Source: Phascolomyces articulosus (lineage: Eukaryota; Mucoromycota; Mucoromycetes; Mucorales; Lichtheimiaceae). From it: DNA of 64,000 nt. A program made the position numbers and the translations under genes. The stretch is from assembly GCA_025677815.1 (NCBI GenBank), contig JAIXMP010000015.1, positions 868,001-932,000 of the forward strand, written 5' to 3'. The notes below the pieces were generated by a model. It saw only the letters and a program-made list of their open reading frames with translations, was not told the origin of the DNA and made no database searches. Within the stretch, counting starts at the first letter, position 1. Each line of letters begins with the position of its first letter. This document shows positions 47,593 through 59,279 of the stretch, one piece after another.

Positions 47593-49456
47593 ACGTTTGT
47601 CAATGTGAAAATTATAATTGAATGATGTTTCCTTTTCTTTTTGTCTTACCTTGAGCGGCACACAAAGTATTATTATCTTGGTCACTAGGATTGATAGCAT
47701 CAGCACATTGTAATCGTTTTGTATCACCAATGGAGAAAAAGACAACCATACTGAATAAAAAGATAGCTAATGAAAAGTTCAAAATAAGAAGCGATGGATG
47801 TCTAAAAAAAAGAAGTTAGAAGGTTTGATGTGTATGAGTATTATATATATGTATAATATATATCGAATTAAAAAAGGTGAAAAAAAATAGTGTTCTATTT
47901 TACCTTCTTTTGTCAGGTAATACCAAATAGCTCACAACAAGAATAAACGATACCACAGCGGATATAAATCGAACAATGTTGGTGGCCAAGAAACCATGCG
48001 TTGTCCAACCTTCATTAAAGAACTGTATATATATATGTGTGTGTGTGTGTGAGTTTTTCTGATGCATCCAAAAAAAAAAAATTGACAGGAATCATGTATA
48101 TATATATATATATCACTTTACCAAATCTTGAGCAGGACAAGGCATACAACAACCAAATCGACAATAAGTAGGATTTGTTGAATCATTGGTACCTGCTTTA
48201 GCATCAGGATCAGGAAGGAAAGGAGCTGGACATTCAGACATGACAAAACCAGCAGGAATAGCTCTCAAATTTAAACCAGCATTACTTTTATCGACTAAAA
48301 AAAATTATATAAGAAAAATGAAAAGGAAATCAATTTTAGGGAAATTACTTGATTGTTTCTTTTTTTAGAGTTGGTTGGTGCGCAACTAAGTCGCGGTATT
48401 CGGAGAACAGAGTCAAGCCCTTTTTTTTATTTTACCTTTCGCTGAGATGTAATTACAACTTTCATCGGGTTGTAAACTTGAGTTGGTAATAGGTGAAATA
48501 ACAGAACAATCAGGAAGTAAAGATGTTTGACCAGTCAATGTAAAGGATGTTTTACAAGCATTGATGGTATCATTACATGTGGAAGCACATCCTGCCCATA
48601 CTTCTTGTTCTATTGAAAAGGATGGGAAGTGATTGAAGATAGATGTCTGTTAGTATTTATTTTATTTTATTAATTTATAGATTCCGCCCTAATTTAGGTT
48701 GTCCCCCCCTCCACCAAGATTCTCCTAATTAGCCTAAAAGCCCACCCATCCATCCATCACACTTTCCAGAAGCGGAGACAATTTCTTTTTTTTTTTCGTA
48801 CGAATATATTTTACCTTGACCTTTATTTTCACCACATTTAGGGAAAGCAGATGAACAAGCGTATCGAAAATAAGTATCAGTACAATAAGGATCCACAGGT
48901 CCCAAAGTATGATTCAACTCTGGAAGTGATGCAAGTGTTTGTTCGATAGCATCAATGGTAATTTTACCAGCTGTATATACTTCATAATCGACATAGCCCT
49001 ATATATTATTCGTCATATTTTTTTAAAATATATATATATAAAATAAGATTGTTGTTGTTTGTTCGTTTTGTATAGGATGATTGTTTATCATAGGATGGTA
49101 TAGATAAAGTGTGTGTATATATATATATAAAGAAGAAGAAGAAGTAGATAAAGAATGAATACATCTTTTTTTTAATGAAAAGAAATTTAAACTTACAGCA
49201 CAAACAGTTCCAGTATAGGGTGCACAAACAGCCGCCGTGTTGACTATATATATAGAAATTTAATTTTAATATATCTTGCAAATCCATCTTTTTTGTTTCA
49301 AAATAAAATGAAATGGTAGAAATAGATTGTTTTTTTTTGTTGATCACATCCACAGAATAATAATAAAGAAGTATATGATTCACCTCCAGATTCTTGACCA
49401 GACACGAATAATGTAAACCAAGAAAAGATCAAAAATAAACAGTTCATCAAAATCAT
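46560..49456 (-). CDS. Frizzled/Smoothened-family seven-helix receptor with cysteine-rich domain
   Basis: Ten exons: 49456-49384, 49243-49197, 48998-48815, 48609-48436, 48294-48122, 48022-47904, 47801-47650, 47539-47229, 47155-46982 and 46877-46560, giving 574 aa. Residues 1 to about 20 (MILMNCLFLIFSWFTLFVSG) are a signal peptide. The ectodomain has ten cysteines in the Frizzled-CRD order: CAPYTGTVC, DPYCTDTYFRYACSSAFPKC, EVWAGCASTCNDTINAC, LLPDC and then C. A second Cys-rich hinge, CRFGCCMPCPAQ, precedes the first helix. The helices follow: NIVRFISAVVSFILVVSYLV; SLLILNFSLAIFLFSMVVFF; a block with ILIFASLATVSWCAALIVNL; IYLNIFCWGLPTAFMAVCLG; and the later FYPMAAIVCPAFLLHIFTFL, LLLAIVAIITVLFYW and LMITAEALVSLIGIWIFLIF. 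The ligand is unknown; fungi lack Wnt. Confidence 0.88.
47556..47589. repeat. (TA)n run in a Frizzled intron
   Basis: About seventeen TA units in the intron between exons 7 and 8. Similar but shorter TA runs sit in many introns of this window near branch or acceptor regions. Confidence 0.85.
48367..48420 (+). other. GC-richer tRNA-like segment inside a Frizzled intron, antisense
   Basis: Within intron 4 of the Frizzled-like gene (48295-48435), bases 48367-48420 stand out by composition from the AT-rich intron and are followed directly by eight T (48421-48428). On the plus strand the segment begins like a tRNA D-arm (AGAGTTGGTTGGTGCGC) and ends like a T-loop (AGAGTCAAGCCC). It does not fold into a full cloverleaf by eye. 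It may be a tRNA relic or a Pol III fragment. Confidence 0.25.
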
Positions 49457-50070
49457 GTTATTTTCTCGCGCTCGTATTATCGTGGGATTTGCGTTGATTT
49501 TGGTTTTGGTTTTGATTTTTTTTTTTTTTGGTTGTTGATTGTATGATAAAGGAACGGTCAGGGTTTATTTGTTATATTATGAATGCTAAAAAGGAATGAT
49601 GTTGGTGATAATATAAAAATTAGACAATCCGTCCTTGTATAAATATACTTTTTTTTGTCCCAGCAAAAAAAATAATAATAAAGAAACAGAATAATCAAGT
49701 AAAGATAATAATGATAAAAAAAAAGATGAAAGAAGGAAGAAGAACAAGAACAAGAACAAGAAATTATGTGTTGGTTTTTTTCCCTTTGAAAAATGGATTA
49801 CACAAATACGAGAAAACCTCGCACAAAGATGCCATTTTTGGTTCGGACATTTGATTTTCTCGAGTTCATTATTTTTAAGGTTGTACGAGTCAATTCAAAT
49901 AGTTCACCTTATATCTCAAATATCATAGAAGACTTTTTCTCCTTTCCTTTTAAAAATAATAATAACTACTGCTACTACGACTACTACTATTGCTACCACG
50001 CGCAATTTCTTTTTCAATTGATATATTTATTTCTATGATGGGGTGGGAATAATAATAATAATTATTCTAC
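49457..50070. other. Frizzled promoter and PMT4 3' flank
   Basis: About 0.6 kb between two minus-strand genes. The 49793-50038 plus frame is low-complexity and rejected. A purine-rich stretch (49722-49762) with repeated AAGAAC lies about 270 bp upstream of the Frizzled start codon. Confidence 0.55.
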
Positions 50071-53000
50071 TTATGATACGGGAGATACATCAATAGGATT
50101 TTGATTTTTTCCTATAGCATCAGATACAATATTCACTATATCACCTACTTCAGGTGGTAATTCTCGATCTTTAGCAAAATATGATTTAAGAGCATTTTGA
50201 AATTTACCAATGGTATTGTCTTCTATGCGTGTACCATAATAATCTGAAAGATTTTCATGGAACCTATAAAAGAACCATATTAGTCAATAGCCCATTGAAT
50301 CAATCTATTATATATATATATAAAGTGTATAACTTACTGAACACAATCAAAATCCCAACTGGAACGCCATTTATGATTTAAACAAGCCTTTTTCGTCCAA
50401 GGTTCACCATAGGTAAGTGGAGCAAATTGACGATAAACAATAATAAATGTCAATACAGTCAAAATAGCTATCAAGATACGTTTCTTTTGTTTTAATCGGA
50501 TTGTTAATAGATCAAAACTGACACCAAAGACAAGAATAGAAAAATATAATGCAGGCATATAATGATGCAGGAAAAGTTGTCGGCCCATTAAGAAAAATGG
50601 AAAATAGTGTAAAAACCAACCCACGAGGAAAAAGCCTGCTGATTCATCATAGAATCTCCGCAATCCTTTATAAAAAATGAGTTAGAAAAAAATTTAATAT
50701 TTTTCACAAGCCAAAAAAAAAAAAAAAGATCGACACTTTACCTCCTAATTTAATAGAAATCCCTCTTTTGTCCAGCAATAAGAAGGTAAACCGGAAAATC
50801 ATATACGCTATAATGGAAAGAGTGGCGGCCCAATAGATCAATGGATTTCCCAAAAGGTATAAATGTCGATGATCTTTACCCCAAAAGTTAATACCACGTC
50901 TTAAGAAGGGCCATGACTATATAGAAGAAAAAGGTATGAATATAGGAGGGTTAAAAATAATCCATGTATGCAGGTAACAAAAAAATTAATAAAAACCATT
51001 TTACCTCGGGACGTGAATCATAAGGATGGGAAGCAGTCAATCCTTTATTGACATCCCACATTACTTTGTTTAATTCAAAAAATCTGGATAAGAACCCTGG
51101 TTTTCGATAATTGACCTTTTCTGTATCCGATGGTACTATAAATATAAATATAAATATATATATTTATATATCTGTTAGTTTCTTTCTATTTTTTTTTTTT
51201 GGTTCCACACAAATCCTTTCCTATAAAGAAGTATCATTTACATAATTCGTTCTCGGTAGATTCAATATACCACATGGTTTTTGGTAATTTGCCATTACTG
51301 ATACAAGTGACTTCTTGTTGACCCCATCCCCAATCCGGTAATTTGACAGAATGTGAGAAAAGAGCACAATTGCGTAAAACATGAACAAGTCGAAACTTGG
51401 AATGAAGTGTACGTAATCTATCTTTTGATTCAGGATCACGTTTATCATGATCAACAATCTCTACACGCCAATAATCATTTGCATCTCCTTCAAATCCTGG
51501 GAAACCATAAGCGCTAAAATAAAGGATGAGATGAGTAATGGTGATGATGATGATAATTTATTCAATCATAATACCAATTATTTTTTTTTACCTCACTTCA
51601 TTATGATATTCAAGATCAGTGACAGGAGGACGATGATCATGAGAATGAAGTCGTTTATTGGATTCAGGATGAACAATACGTACAACATCACCATGTTTCA
51701 CATATTCAATCCCAGTCACTTGTTCTGTATCCTTTTTATGAATGGTAAACCAGTTATTATTATCACGATGAGGATAAAGTGTTACTTGTTGTTCTATTAT
51801 ATAGATTATATCCATAGTTTAGTATACCCAGCTTTTCGGACAAAAAAAAAGTAATTAAATAAATGTAGGACGAATGACGCATGAGGGGGAGTTGTTTCAG
51901 AATTATTATTAAAATTAATACTTTACGTTTACTACCACTTGGATAATTATGAGGATGTGAATGTAAATAACCACCACGCGTGGCCATATGCCGAATATAG
52001 ACTTTGGATCCATAGGCAATATCTATAGGAATCAAATTTCATCATCATTTTTTTTAGTTTCTTTCTTTTCACTATTTACATTCCAAAAGAAAAGAAATTG
52101 TCTTGTTTTGGTCAAAAAAAAGAGATATATTTTTTACCAATAGGAGTATCAGCTAACTTGTGGCCAGCTAAAGATTGTTGGAATTCAGGTGACATGAATC
52201 CATTGCCTTCCCCACTATTGGGTAACGAATGAAAATGAATACTAAACATAAACATATAAGTGATAATGGGAATCAAAATCAAACAGATTGCTCGTGCACC
52301 AAAATGACGTACGAAAACAGGCTAAGTTTTTTTTAATAAAAAAAAGGTACATGGTATTAGAATAAGCACCTCTTTTTTTCTTTTCCATCTTATTCCCCAT
52401 CAAATCATCATATATATATATATATATATATATATCTTCTCTCTCTTATTGACCACATAGGAAGGTTGTCGATTTTACTTACAAGTGGTATCCGAGTATC
52501 ACCCCAAATTTCCCAAAGATTCTTGATCGTAGAAACACCCACTGTTGCAATCGTGAATAAACCAACCCATTTACAACTAACTGTTAATCCCAATCCAAGT
52601 CCAGTCAATGCTAACCAGAAATACCACCAGAATTGAAAAGGTCTATATATAAACTAACTTTTGTCAACGATTTCCTTTCTCTCTTCTTTTTCCTTTTTCT
52701 TTTTCTTACCGATGTTGTTGATTATGGAAATTGATCCACATTAATGTAGTCGCTGCAGTAAATGATAATAATATAGGATCCAAAAGAATATGTCGATTAT
52801 TGGTAATAAGACCGTTTTCTATATTTTGATATAAAGGTATCAGTGAATAAATTCTTCTATTTTCCCCCCAGTATCTTCTTTTTTTTTTCGTCATATAAAT
52901 ATTAAAATAGAGAAATCTTTACCATAACACACCATCAATGCTGCTACCACACTAGCAGCTACAGAATGACCTGCTGATCTTAAAGTCCAATAAGCTATAG

Positions 53001-54063
53001 GGACTGTCAAAATACCATTCAATGCACAAAATACACGTATAGGGATATAAGGTACACCTGGTTCAATATAATCCCTAAGAGAGAAGAAAGAGAAATATAA
53101 GATCAGAGATTCTTTTCCATATATATATATATACCCATCAGATCGATCAACTTACTTTCCAATATCTTTAAAATCGAATGATCCATCAAATCCCGATAAT
53201 TTAGCAACTAATGCAATTAACATTTTTGCCAACTAATAATAAAAAGTTGAATAAGGGTTCAAGAAACCAATCGCCAAAAAAAAAAATGATGGATAACCAA
53301 CATCATCATCCATACAAAATCCTTTCTTTTTCTTCCCCATTAATATATGATTTAAAACTTACAGGTGGATGAACATCCATAAAAAAGCGTGTCTTGATAT
53401 ATTTACTTGCAAACCCTCCAAAATGAACTTCATCAAATCTAAGATATATTTTCACAGGTTAGAAATGAGTTTTTTATTATTATTGCCTATCCAACCCCTT
53501 CTTCTCCCCTAATTCTCTCTTTCTCTTTCTTTCTTTCTTTAAAAAGTGATACTTTACACGACTGAACTAGGTTGACTAATTTTCCATAACCGAACATAAC
53601 AAGCCCATAAAGTTAAAACCAAAGAAATACGCCAATCCTTTTTTCGAGCCACTTTTTCTTGAAGAACACGGTCATGACGAGCTTTATATATTTTTGAATC
53701 ATAATCGAGAGAAAGATCTACATCATAGTCTTCATCCATAGGTTTTTTAAAATGACGTTGTCGAAACATGTCAGTATGAGATCTTGCTGTTGATTGACTA
53801 TGACTAGTGGTTTGGTCATATATGGGAAGGGGTGTATGATCTCTCATGGTGTTATTATTTTTGACGACGTTAGGAGGAGGAAAAGACGTGGTCACTATTC
53901 CATTACTACTAGTTGTTGTAATAATAGGAGGTGGTATGGGTGATGAAGAAGTATAGTTATTATTATTATTATTATTATAGGAATAACTCGAAGTCGTTGT
54001 TGTTGTTGTACTACTTTGTTGTTGTTCTTGTTGATAATAAGGTAATGACGAATGTCGACTCAT
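50071..54063 (-). CDS. PMT4: dolichyl-phosphate-mannose protein O-mannosyltransferase, PMT4 subfamily
   Basis: Fourteen exons: 54063-53558, 53438-53363, 53232-53156, 53074-52923, 52818-52710, 52642-52483, 52321-52138, 52022-51927, 51793-51592, 51513-51242, 51135-51005, 50916-50742, 50665-50338 and 50263-50071, giving 886 aa. It transfers mannose from Dol-P-Man to Ser/Thr of proteins in the ER lumen. The catalytic acidic pair is about D171/E172 in VVFDEVHFGGFASKYIKTRF, followed by MDVHPPLAKML. The PMT4-type features are DVHPPLAKM, SCKWVGLFT, GGYLHSHPHNYPSGSKQQVT and LHSHDHRPPV, in lumenal MIR repeats. The C-terminus holds GRQLFLHHYMPALYFSILVF and EPWTKKACLNHKWRSSWDFD. The first ~130 residues are a Gln/Ser/Thr/Asn-rich extension not found in yeast PMT4 (762 aa). 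PMT4 usually acts as a homodimer on membrane proteins. Confidence 0.95.
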
Positions 54064-54724
54064 GTTTTTATTTTATTTTTTCCTCGGACAAATGATGTTT
54101 CTTTCTCTTCCCGAAAAAAAAAAGTTGGAATGGTATATATATATATATATATATATTCTGTTAAAAATGAATGGATAGGCTATTTTTCTGTGTGTATGTG
54201 CGTGAGAGAGAGAGAGACGGTTAGTGTAGTTCAAATGGGCTTAGTTGAGAAATGAAAATAATAAATTAGGTAGAGTTGACATAATTGGTAAGTCTCCATC
54301 TGGTTTTGTAAATTTTCTATATCACTTTAGAGTGGCGACCTTCATTATTCCCCCAAGTTTATTATTTCTGTTCATATGATATATAAAAAAGAATTAGAGT
54401 AGATGTTTTTATTTTATTTTTAAAGTGTGCATTTGTTTATTGACGATACATTAAAGAACAAAGGGGGGGATGGGAAGATATACAAATGAGGAATTTCAGA
54501 GAGTAGAGAGAAATAAAAGGTATATATATATGATATATCTGACTATATACTATAGAAACTTATTACAACATGAATAAAAAAAAAGAAATACGTAGAAAGA
54601 GTGGTATTATTAATATTTGCATGGTGAGAGAAGGGTATATATATATAACAAGTATGAGGGGGAGGAAGAACTTTTTTTTGTTTTATTTTCTTATATGTTT
54701 TATCATAAAAGAGGAACCTGCCTC
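54064..54724. other. PMT4 promoter and homeodomain-gene 3' flank
   Basis: About 0.66 kb between minus-strand genes. It contains TA runs near 54134-54156 and a GAGA tract (54204-54216). The 54617-54889 plus frame overlaps the last homeodomain exon antisense and is rejected. Confidence 0.55.
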
Positions 54725-56761
54725 TTAATAATCTTCATCATCACCTTCCTCTTCATCGTCATCTTCGTCTTCCTCTTCTTCTGTATCAATAAAAGTACTG
54801 TGTTTCTTTGTAGTAGTAGAGGACTTTTTGTTATTGAAAGCCACAAACGAGTCATAATCATACACTTGATTTGGATATTCCTTTGTTAATTTTTGATATT
54901 GAACTAGTTTTGGATGATGACGTCTTCTTGCGTTCTGGAACCAAGTGGAAACTATTATATATATATATTATATAATTATTAGTGATCCATGGATTTTCTC
55001 CACTTCTGCTCTCAATCTTTTTATTATTATCGGTATGAACTTACTTTGTACATGAGATTTGTTAGCTTTTTTTGCTAATTCATCTTTATGTTTCGGTTCA
55101 GGTGTTTTTCCACCATGTTTTAAATACCAATTCATCAAGATCCGTGTAGTTTCTCGACTATAATTTTTACGTGTCTTTTTGGATCCATCTTGTGTACTAC
55201 TATTACTAGTGGTAGATAATGATCTTCTTCGTCGACGATGATTAAGAGTACTATGACGTTTTCGTTGTTTTTTGATAGGTCGTCCAGGGTCTGAAAATGA
55301 AGATGTTGGAGTGGATATTCCATTACTACTTTCTTCTTCTTCATCATCATCTTCAGTCATAGTTTCTTCAAGAGTCGATGGTGCCCAAGCATCATCGTCC
55401 AAAGAATCATGGGTTCGTTTTCGTGAATTTGTTATTGTTGTTTGAATAATATCTTGTTGTAATGATGGAGTGGATTTTCGTCGTTGACGAAGAGGAATTA
55501 CCATTTCTTCTTCTTCTTCTTCTTCTACTTCCATCATACTTTGATCCTTTTCTTCTTCTCGTTGTTCTTTTTCAATCGAAGTTACTTGATCATCAACAAC
55601 AATATCAATTATTTCTTCTTGTTGTACTTTTTCTTCCACTGGATTATCCATACCATGTTGTAATGAGCAAGGGGTTACCGAGACATCTTGATAACGTGAT
55701 TGTAATTGTCGTACATAATCCATAACACACGTACGAATTTCTGGCATTTCATCATCGTCATTTTCCTCCAAGACATGTTTTATTTGTTGATAAAAAGTGA
55801 TCCATTCTTGTTTTTTTAATAATCGTTTTGTATCCACTTGTTTTCGTAATTCTACCAATAATCCAATGAGTGGATGATGAGGATATTCTTGTTGTTCATC
55901 ATCTCCATAGTCTGAAGAATCTCCCATGGAGGTAGTAAAGGAAATACCATGGGTTAATTGGGTTTGCCATACAGAAAATTCATCATCATCATCATCATCA
56001 TCGGTGTCGTCTTCCTCGTCGTCGTCTTCTTCTTCATTATCCCCATCTTCTTCGGAAAAGTAATAATCTGTTTCTTCAACTATTTCATCATTGGATAATG
56101 TAAAACTGGATAAGGTAGAGGTACTTGAAACGGAAAAACAACTGGTAGAGGTATTTTCTCGTTCATGATGATGTGTTGATGTAGTTGTAGTTGTAGTAGT
56201 CGAAGAAGGGTATTCCAAAAGAGAAGAAAAACTAGGCTCCTTGGTTAAAAATAAAGGATAAGGTAATCCAAGACCACCGGTGGTATCATCCAATAAAATA
56301 TCACTTGTAGAAATAATACCAGAAGAAGGAGGTAAAAGTGGACTTTCATATAATGATTCTGGAGAAGGTGGGAAATGATGTTCTTGTTCTTGATGATCTT
56401 TTGTTGCAGTTGTTGTTGTTGTTGTTGTTGGCAAATGGGACGCGTTGTTATTCAATGGTTTTTCTTCTGAAGAGGGTGAGGAAGGAGGAGATTGTTTATA
56501 AGGTTGATGATGATACCATGGATAACCTAACATGGGATCTTTTTCTTCCATGAATGAACAAGGTGATATACTTTCACCCCCTGTAGTTGTTATTTTTTCT
56601 GATGATGATGAAGAAGTAGTTGGTGATAAAAGATAACAACTAGGTACTTGATGTAATGTATCATCTTTTATGATATAATTTTTATTCCAATCAGTAGATG
56701 AAAATACTGAAGTAAAATAAGGTAAATGTTCTTGTTGTTGCTGTTGCTGTTGGTATGACAT
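54725..56761 (-). CDS. homeodomain transcription factor
   Basis: Two exons, 56761-55045 and 54951-54725, giving 647 aa. The homeodomain (about residues 529-588) is split by the intron just before the recognition helix. Helix 1 and 2 come from RKNYSRETTRILMNWYLKHG and TPEPKHKDELAKKANKSHVQ; exon 2 supplies ISTWFQNARRRHHPK, the canonical WFxN recognition helix. A basic stretch (RRRRRSLSTTSNSSTQDGSK) precedes it, a likely nuclear localisation signal. The long N-terminal part is low-complexity: poly-Gln at the start, Ser/Thr/Pro-rich blocks, an acidic run (about 235-265) that may activate transcription, and a second Glu-rich run. The C-terminus is again acidic. The sequence before helix 2 (GKTPEPKHKDEL) recalls the TALE/KN class, but the typical Pro-Tyr-Pro is absent. 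Targets are unknown. Confidence 0.88.
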
Positions 56762-56879
56762 TGTTTGATGGATAAATTAAAAGTAAAATTTACAAAAAAG
56801 AAGTAGTAAAAAAAAAAAAGAGAGAAATGAAAAAAAGGATTATATATAATTTCTCAATGAAAAAACACTACTTTTTGTT

Positions 56880-56880
<1 letters not shown>

Positions 56881-56905
<25 letters not shown>
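56881..56905. repeat. (TA)n run upstream of the homeodomain gene
   Basis: Twelve TA units about 120 bp upstream of the start codon at 56761, in the likely core-promoter zone. Confidence 0.85.
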
Positions 56906-56910
<5 letters not shown>

Positions 56911-57150
56911 AAAGAAGGGTTGTGAAATGTTACACAATGCCAGATGTATGCCGCGTGTTTTTTCTGCTGTTGTTCGGGTACCTCACCCCCAATGTCTAAT
57001 CATTTAAGGTTATTCCTTTTTTATTCATTTTCTTTTTACTTTCTCTATCCCGAGCTTTCCGATGACCCTTTTTCCCTTATTTTTTGATTCTTATTAAAAG
57101 TAACTTTATAGACGATGACTGATTGATTGACAATGGATATGATCAAAAGG

Positions 57151-57180
57151 ATAATAATAATAATAATAATAATAATAATA
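57151..57180 (+). repeat. (AAT)n microsatellite
   Basis: Ten uninterrupted triplet units about 400 bp upstream of the homeodomain-gene start codon. Confidence 0.85.
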
Positions 57181-59279
57181 GTAATGAAAAGGGCGGGAGA
57201 AGTACGTGCACGAAAGAGCAACAAAACGCGCAAAAAAAAAAAAAGAATGATAAATTCTTTGTTTATAAAACTGTAAATAAACATAAAAAACCAAACAGAA
57301 ATGCGTTGGGCGTTTATTCATACTTTTTATAGAGTTAATATTAATGGGTAATGACTATGATATATATATACGTATATAATCCATCGTCTTCAAAATATAT
57401 GTAATACTTCTTTATATAATTATTAGAATAGAGATTCCACTTTCATATTTTTTTTCAAAAAAAAAAAATATCAGATTTGCTATAAAAGAAAAAAGGAACT
57501 TCTTGATGGGTTGATTTTTTGTGTAACAAAAGAATTGCATTAATCCTTTGTCCACTTGTTGATGAACTTCTTTTTATTTGTGTAACAAACTTGACATGCA
57601 AATAATACTAATGATGATAATAGCCTTTAACGGCGTGGGTAATTTATTACATTTTACATCTTCTTTTTCTTCTTTATCAAAGTTGATAATAAACATTCAT
57701 AAACTAACAAGACGAGCATGATTTTTTATTTTTTTTGTGTGTGTGTATCATCCCTCCTTCCCTCCCTTCCCCCCGAAATAAATAGGTGCAATGATTAAAA
57801 ATGGTAGACCCGAACAAAAGTGAGGAACACAGACACTTTTATTTTTTAATGGTGGATCTCTTCTTCTTGATGACGATGAAACATTCAAACAATGAATTAT
57901 TTACTTGTTTCATATGCAACTTTTTTTTTATTTCACTTTTTTACCCAAAAAATAAAACAAGTTTTTTTTTTCATTTCTTTTTTTTTTTTTAATTCATGAT
58001 TGACAATCTTTTCACTTTATGATGGAAAGGTGAGTATACACACACAGAGAGAGAGAGAAGAGTTCCACAACAATGGAGAAGGAAAAGAAAACAGGTTCGG
58101 ATGGAAGGATGAACGCCAATTAGAAATCATTAGTAGATCTTGTTGTTGCCTACAATGGTCGTGTAACCTTAAAAGCAAAGCTGTGTTATAAACAACAAAT
58201 GTTGGCGTATTTTTTTTTTTTTGTGGGTTGTTTACTTTTAACGTTTTTTTAGTGTTCGACGATCGATAGAATTTTTTTTTTTAAGGGCGGGTTCTTATTT
58301 CTTTTATCACGGATGAAAAAAGCCGATTTAAAAAAAAAAATTCATGTCAATGGTGATATGACGTGAAGCCCTTGTTTTGCGTAACAAAAAAAAAAAGGTT
58401 GAACGCCTTGCAATACCCGAGAATTTATGATGTTGTACCGGTGATCGTTGATATTTTTAGTTATTCCATTTCATTTATTATTACATTTCAAAAACAAGGG
58501 CGTTTTGTGGTAGAATAATTTTTTTTATACAAGACAAAATTGTCAAGTTTTTTTCCCATCCACACACTCTTTCTTCTTCTTTTATTACGTAGTATTTTTT
58601 TTACGGATATATTCTTTTTTTTAGTGAGAAATGCGATGCAATGGATATTTTTTATTTATTTGAGAACATGTGGTTCCAAATATTAATCTCGTCAGTGCGA
58701 GTTTTTTTTTGGGTGCGGGGGGGGGGAGATAGAAAAAAAGTGGGTTGTATATATTATAAGATTATAATTTAGTTGAAAATGTAAGGCTTATCATATTTCT
58801 ATATACTTATATTTAACGCTATAACTTACTACAAAACATAATATATTCATTGTTTATATAAAATATAACAGTTTTCTTTTTGATCTACACTGTGCATCAT
58901 TTAAAAAAAAGACGCTCCTTAAGATGAATAAATATCATAAGGTCTAGAATCAAGATATTCTAATACATTTAGGCTAAAGCAAGGGACTATTATTATTATT
59001 ATACATTGTATTTTATATGCAATAACAATATGATAACATCCATGAAGCTTTTCCCTCATTTCACCACTAAACTCACTCAACAAGATAAGATTGTATGTAC
59101 GCATAAAGACGAGTTTATATTTTATGAACAAGATGTAGCAAGTAATCATTCCTACTCAAACTCTTTTTACTCGCTATGCAAAAATAAAACTCAGCTCAAC
59201 CAGTGCTTTACGCAGTAAAAAAAAAAAAATTATTTCTTGTGTGAAAAAGTTGTCAGTTTCAGTTCCTAGGGAAACGATC

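Larger units (their letters stand above)
56762..59279. other. 2.5 kb intergenic region with homopolymers and microsatellites
   Basis: Between the divergent homeodomain and METTL2-like genes. It holds a (TA)n run at 56881-56905, (AAT)n at 57151-57180, and many poly(T)/poly(A) tracts of 8-12 nt (for example 57962-57991, 58209-58221, 58274-58282 and 58388-58397). A G run (58718-58727) stands out. The frames here (57045-57332, 57801-58191, 58919-59218) are low-complexity and not supported as genes. Confidence 0.55.

Noticed and set aside
52408..52608. TA-derived peptide tail (YIYIYI) in a PMT4-region frame
   Set aside because: It is read-through into a (TA)n intron; the real exon ends at 52483.
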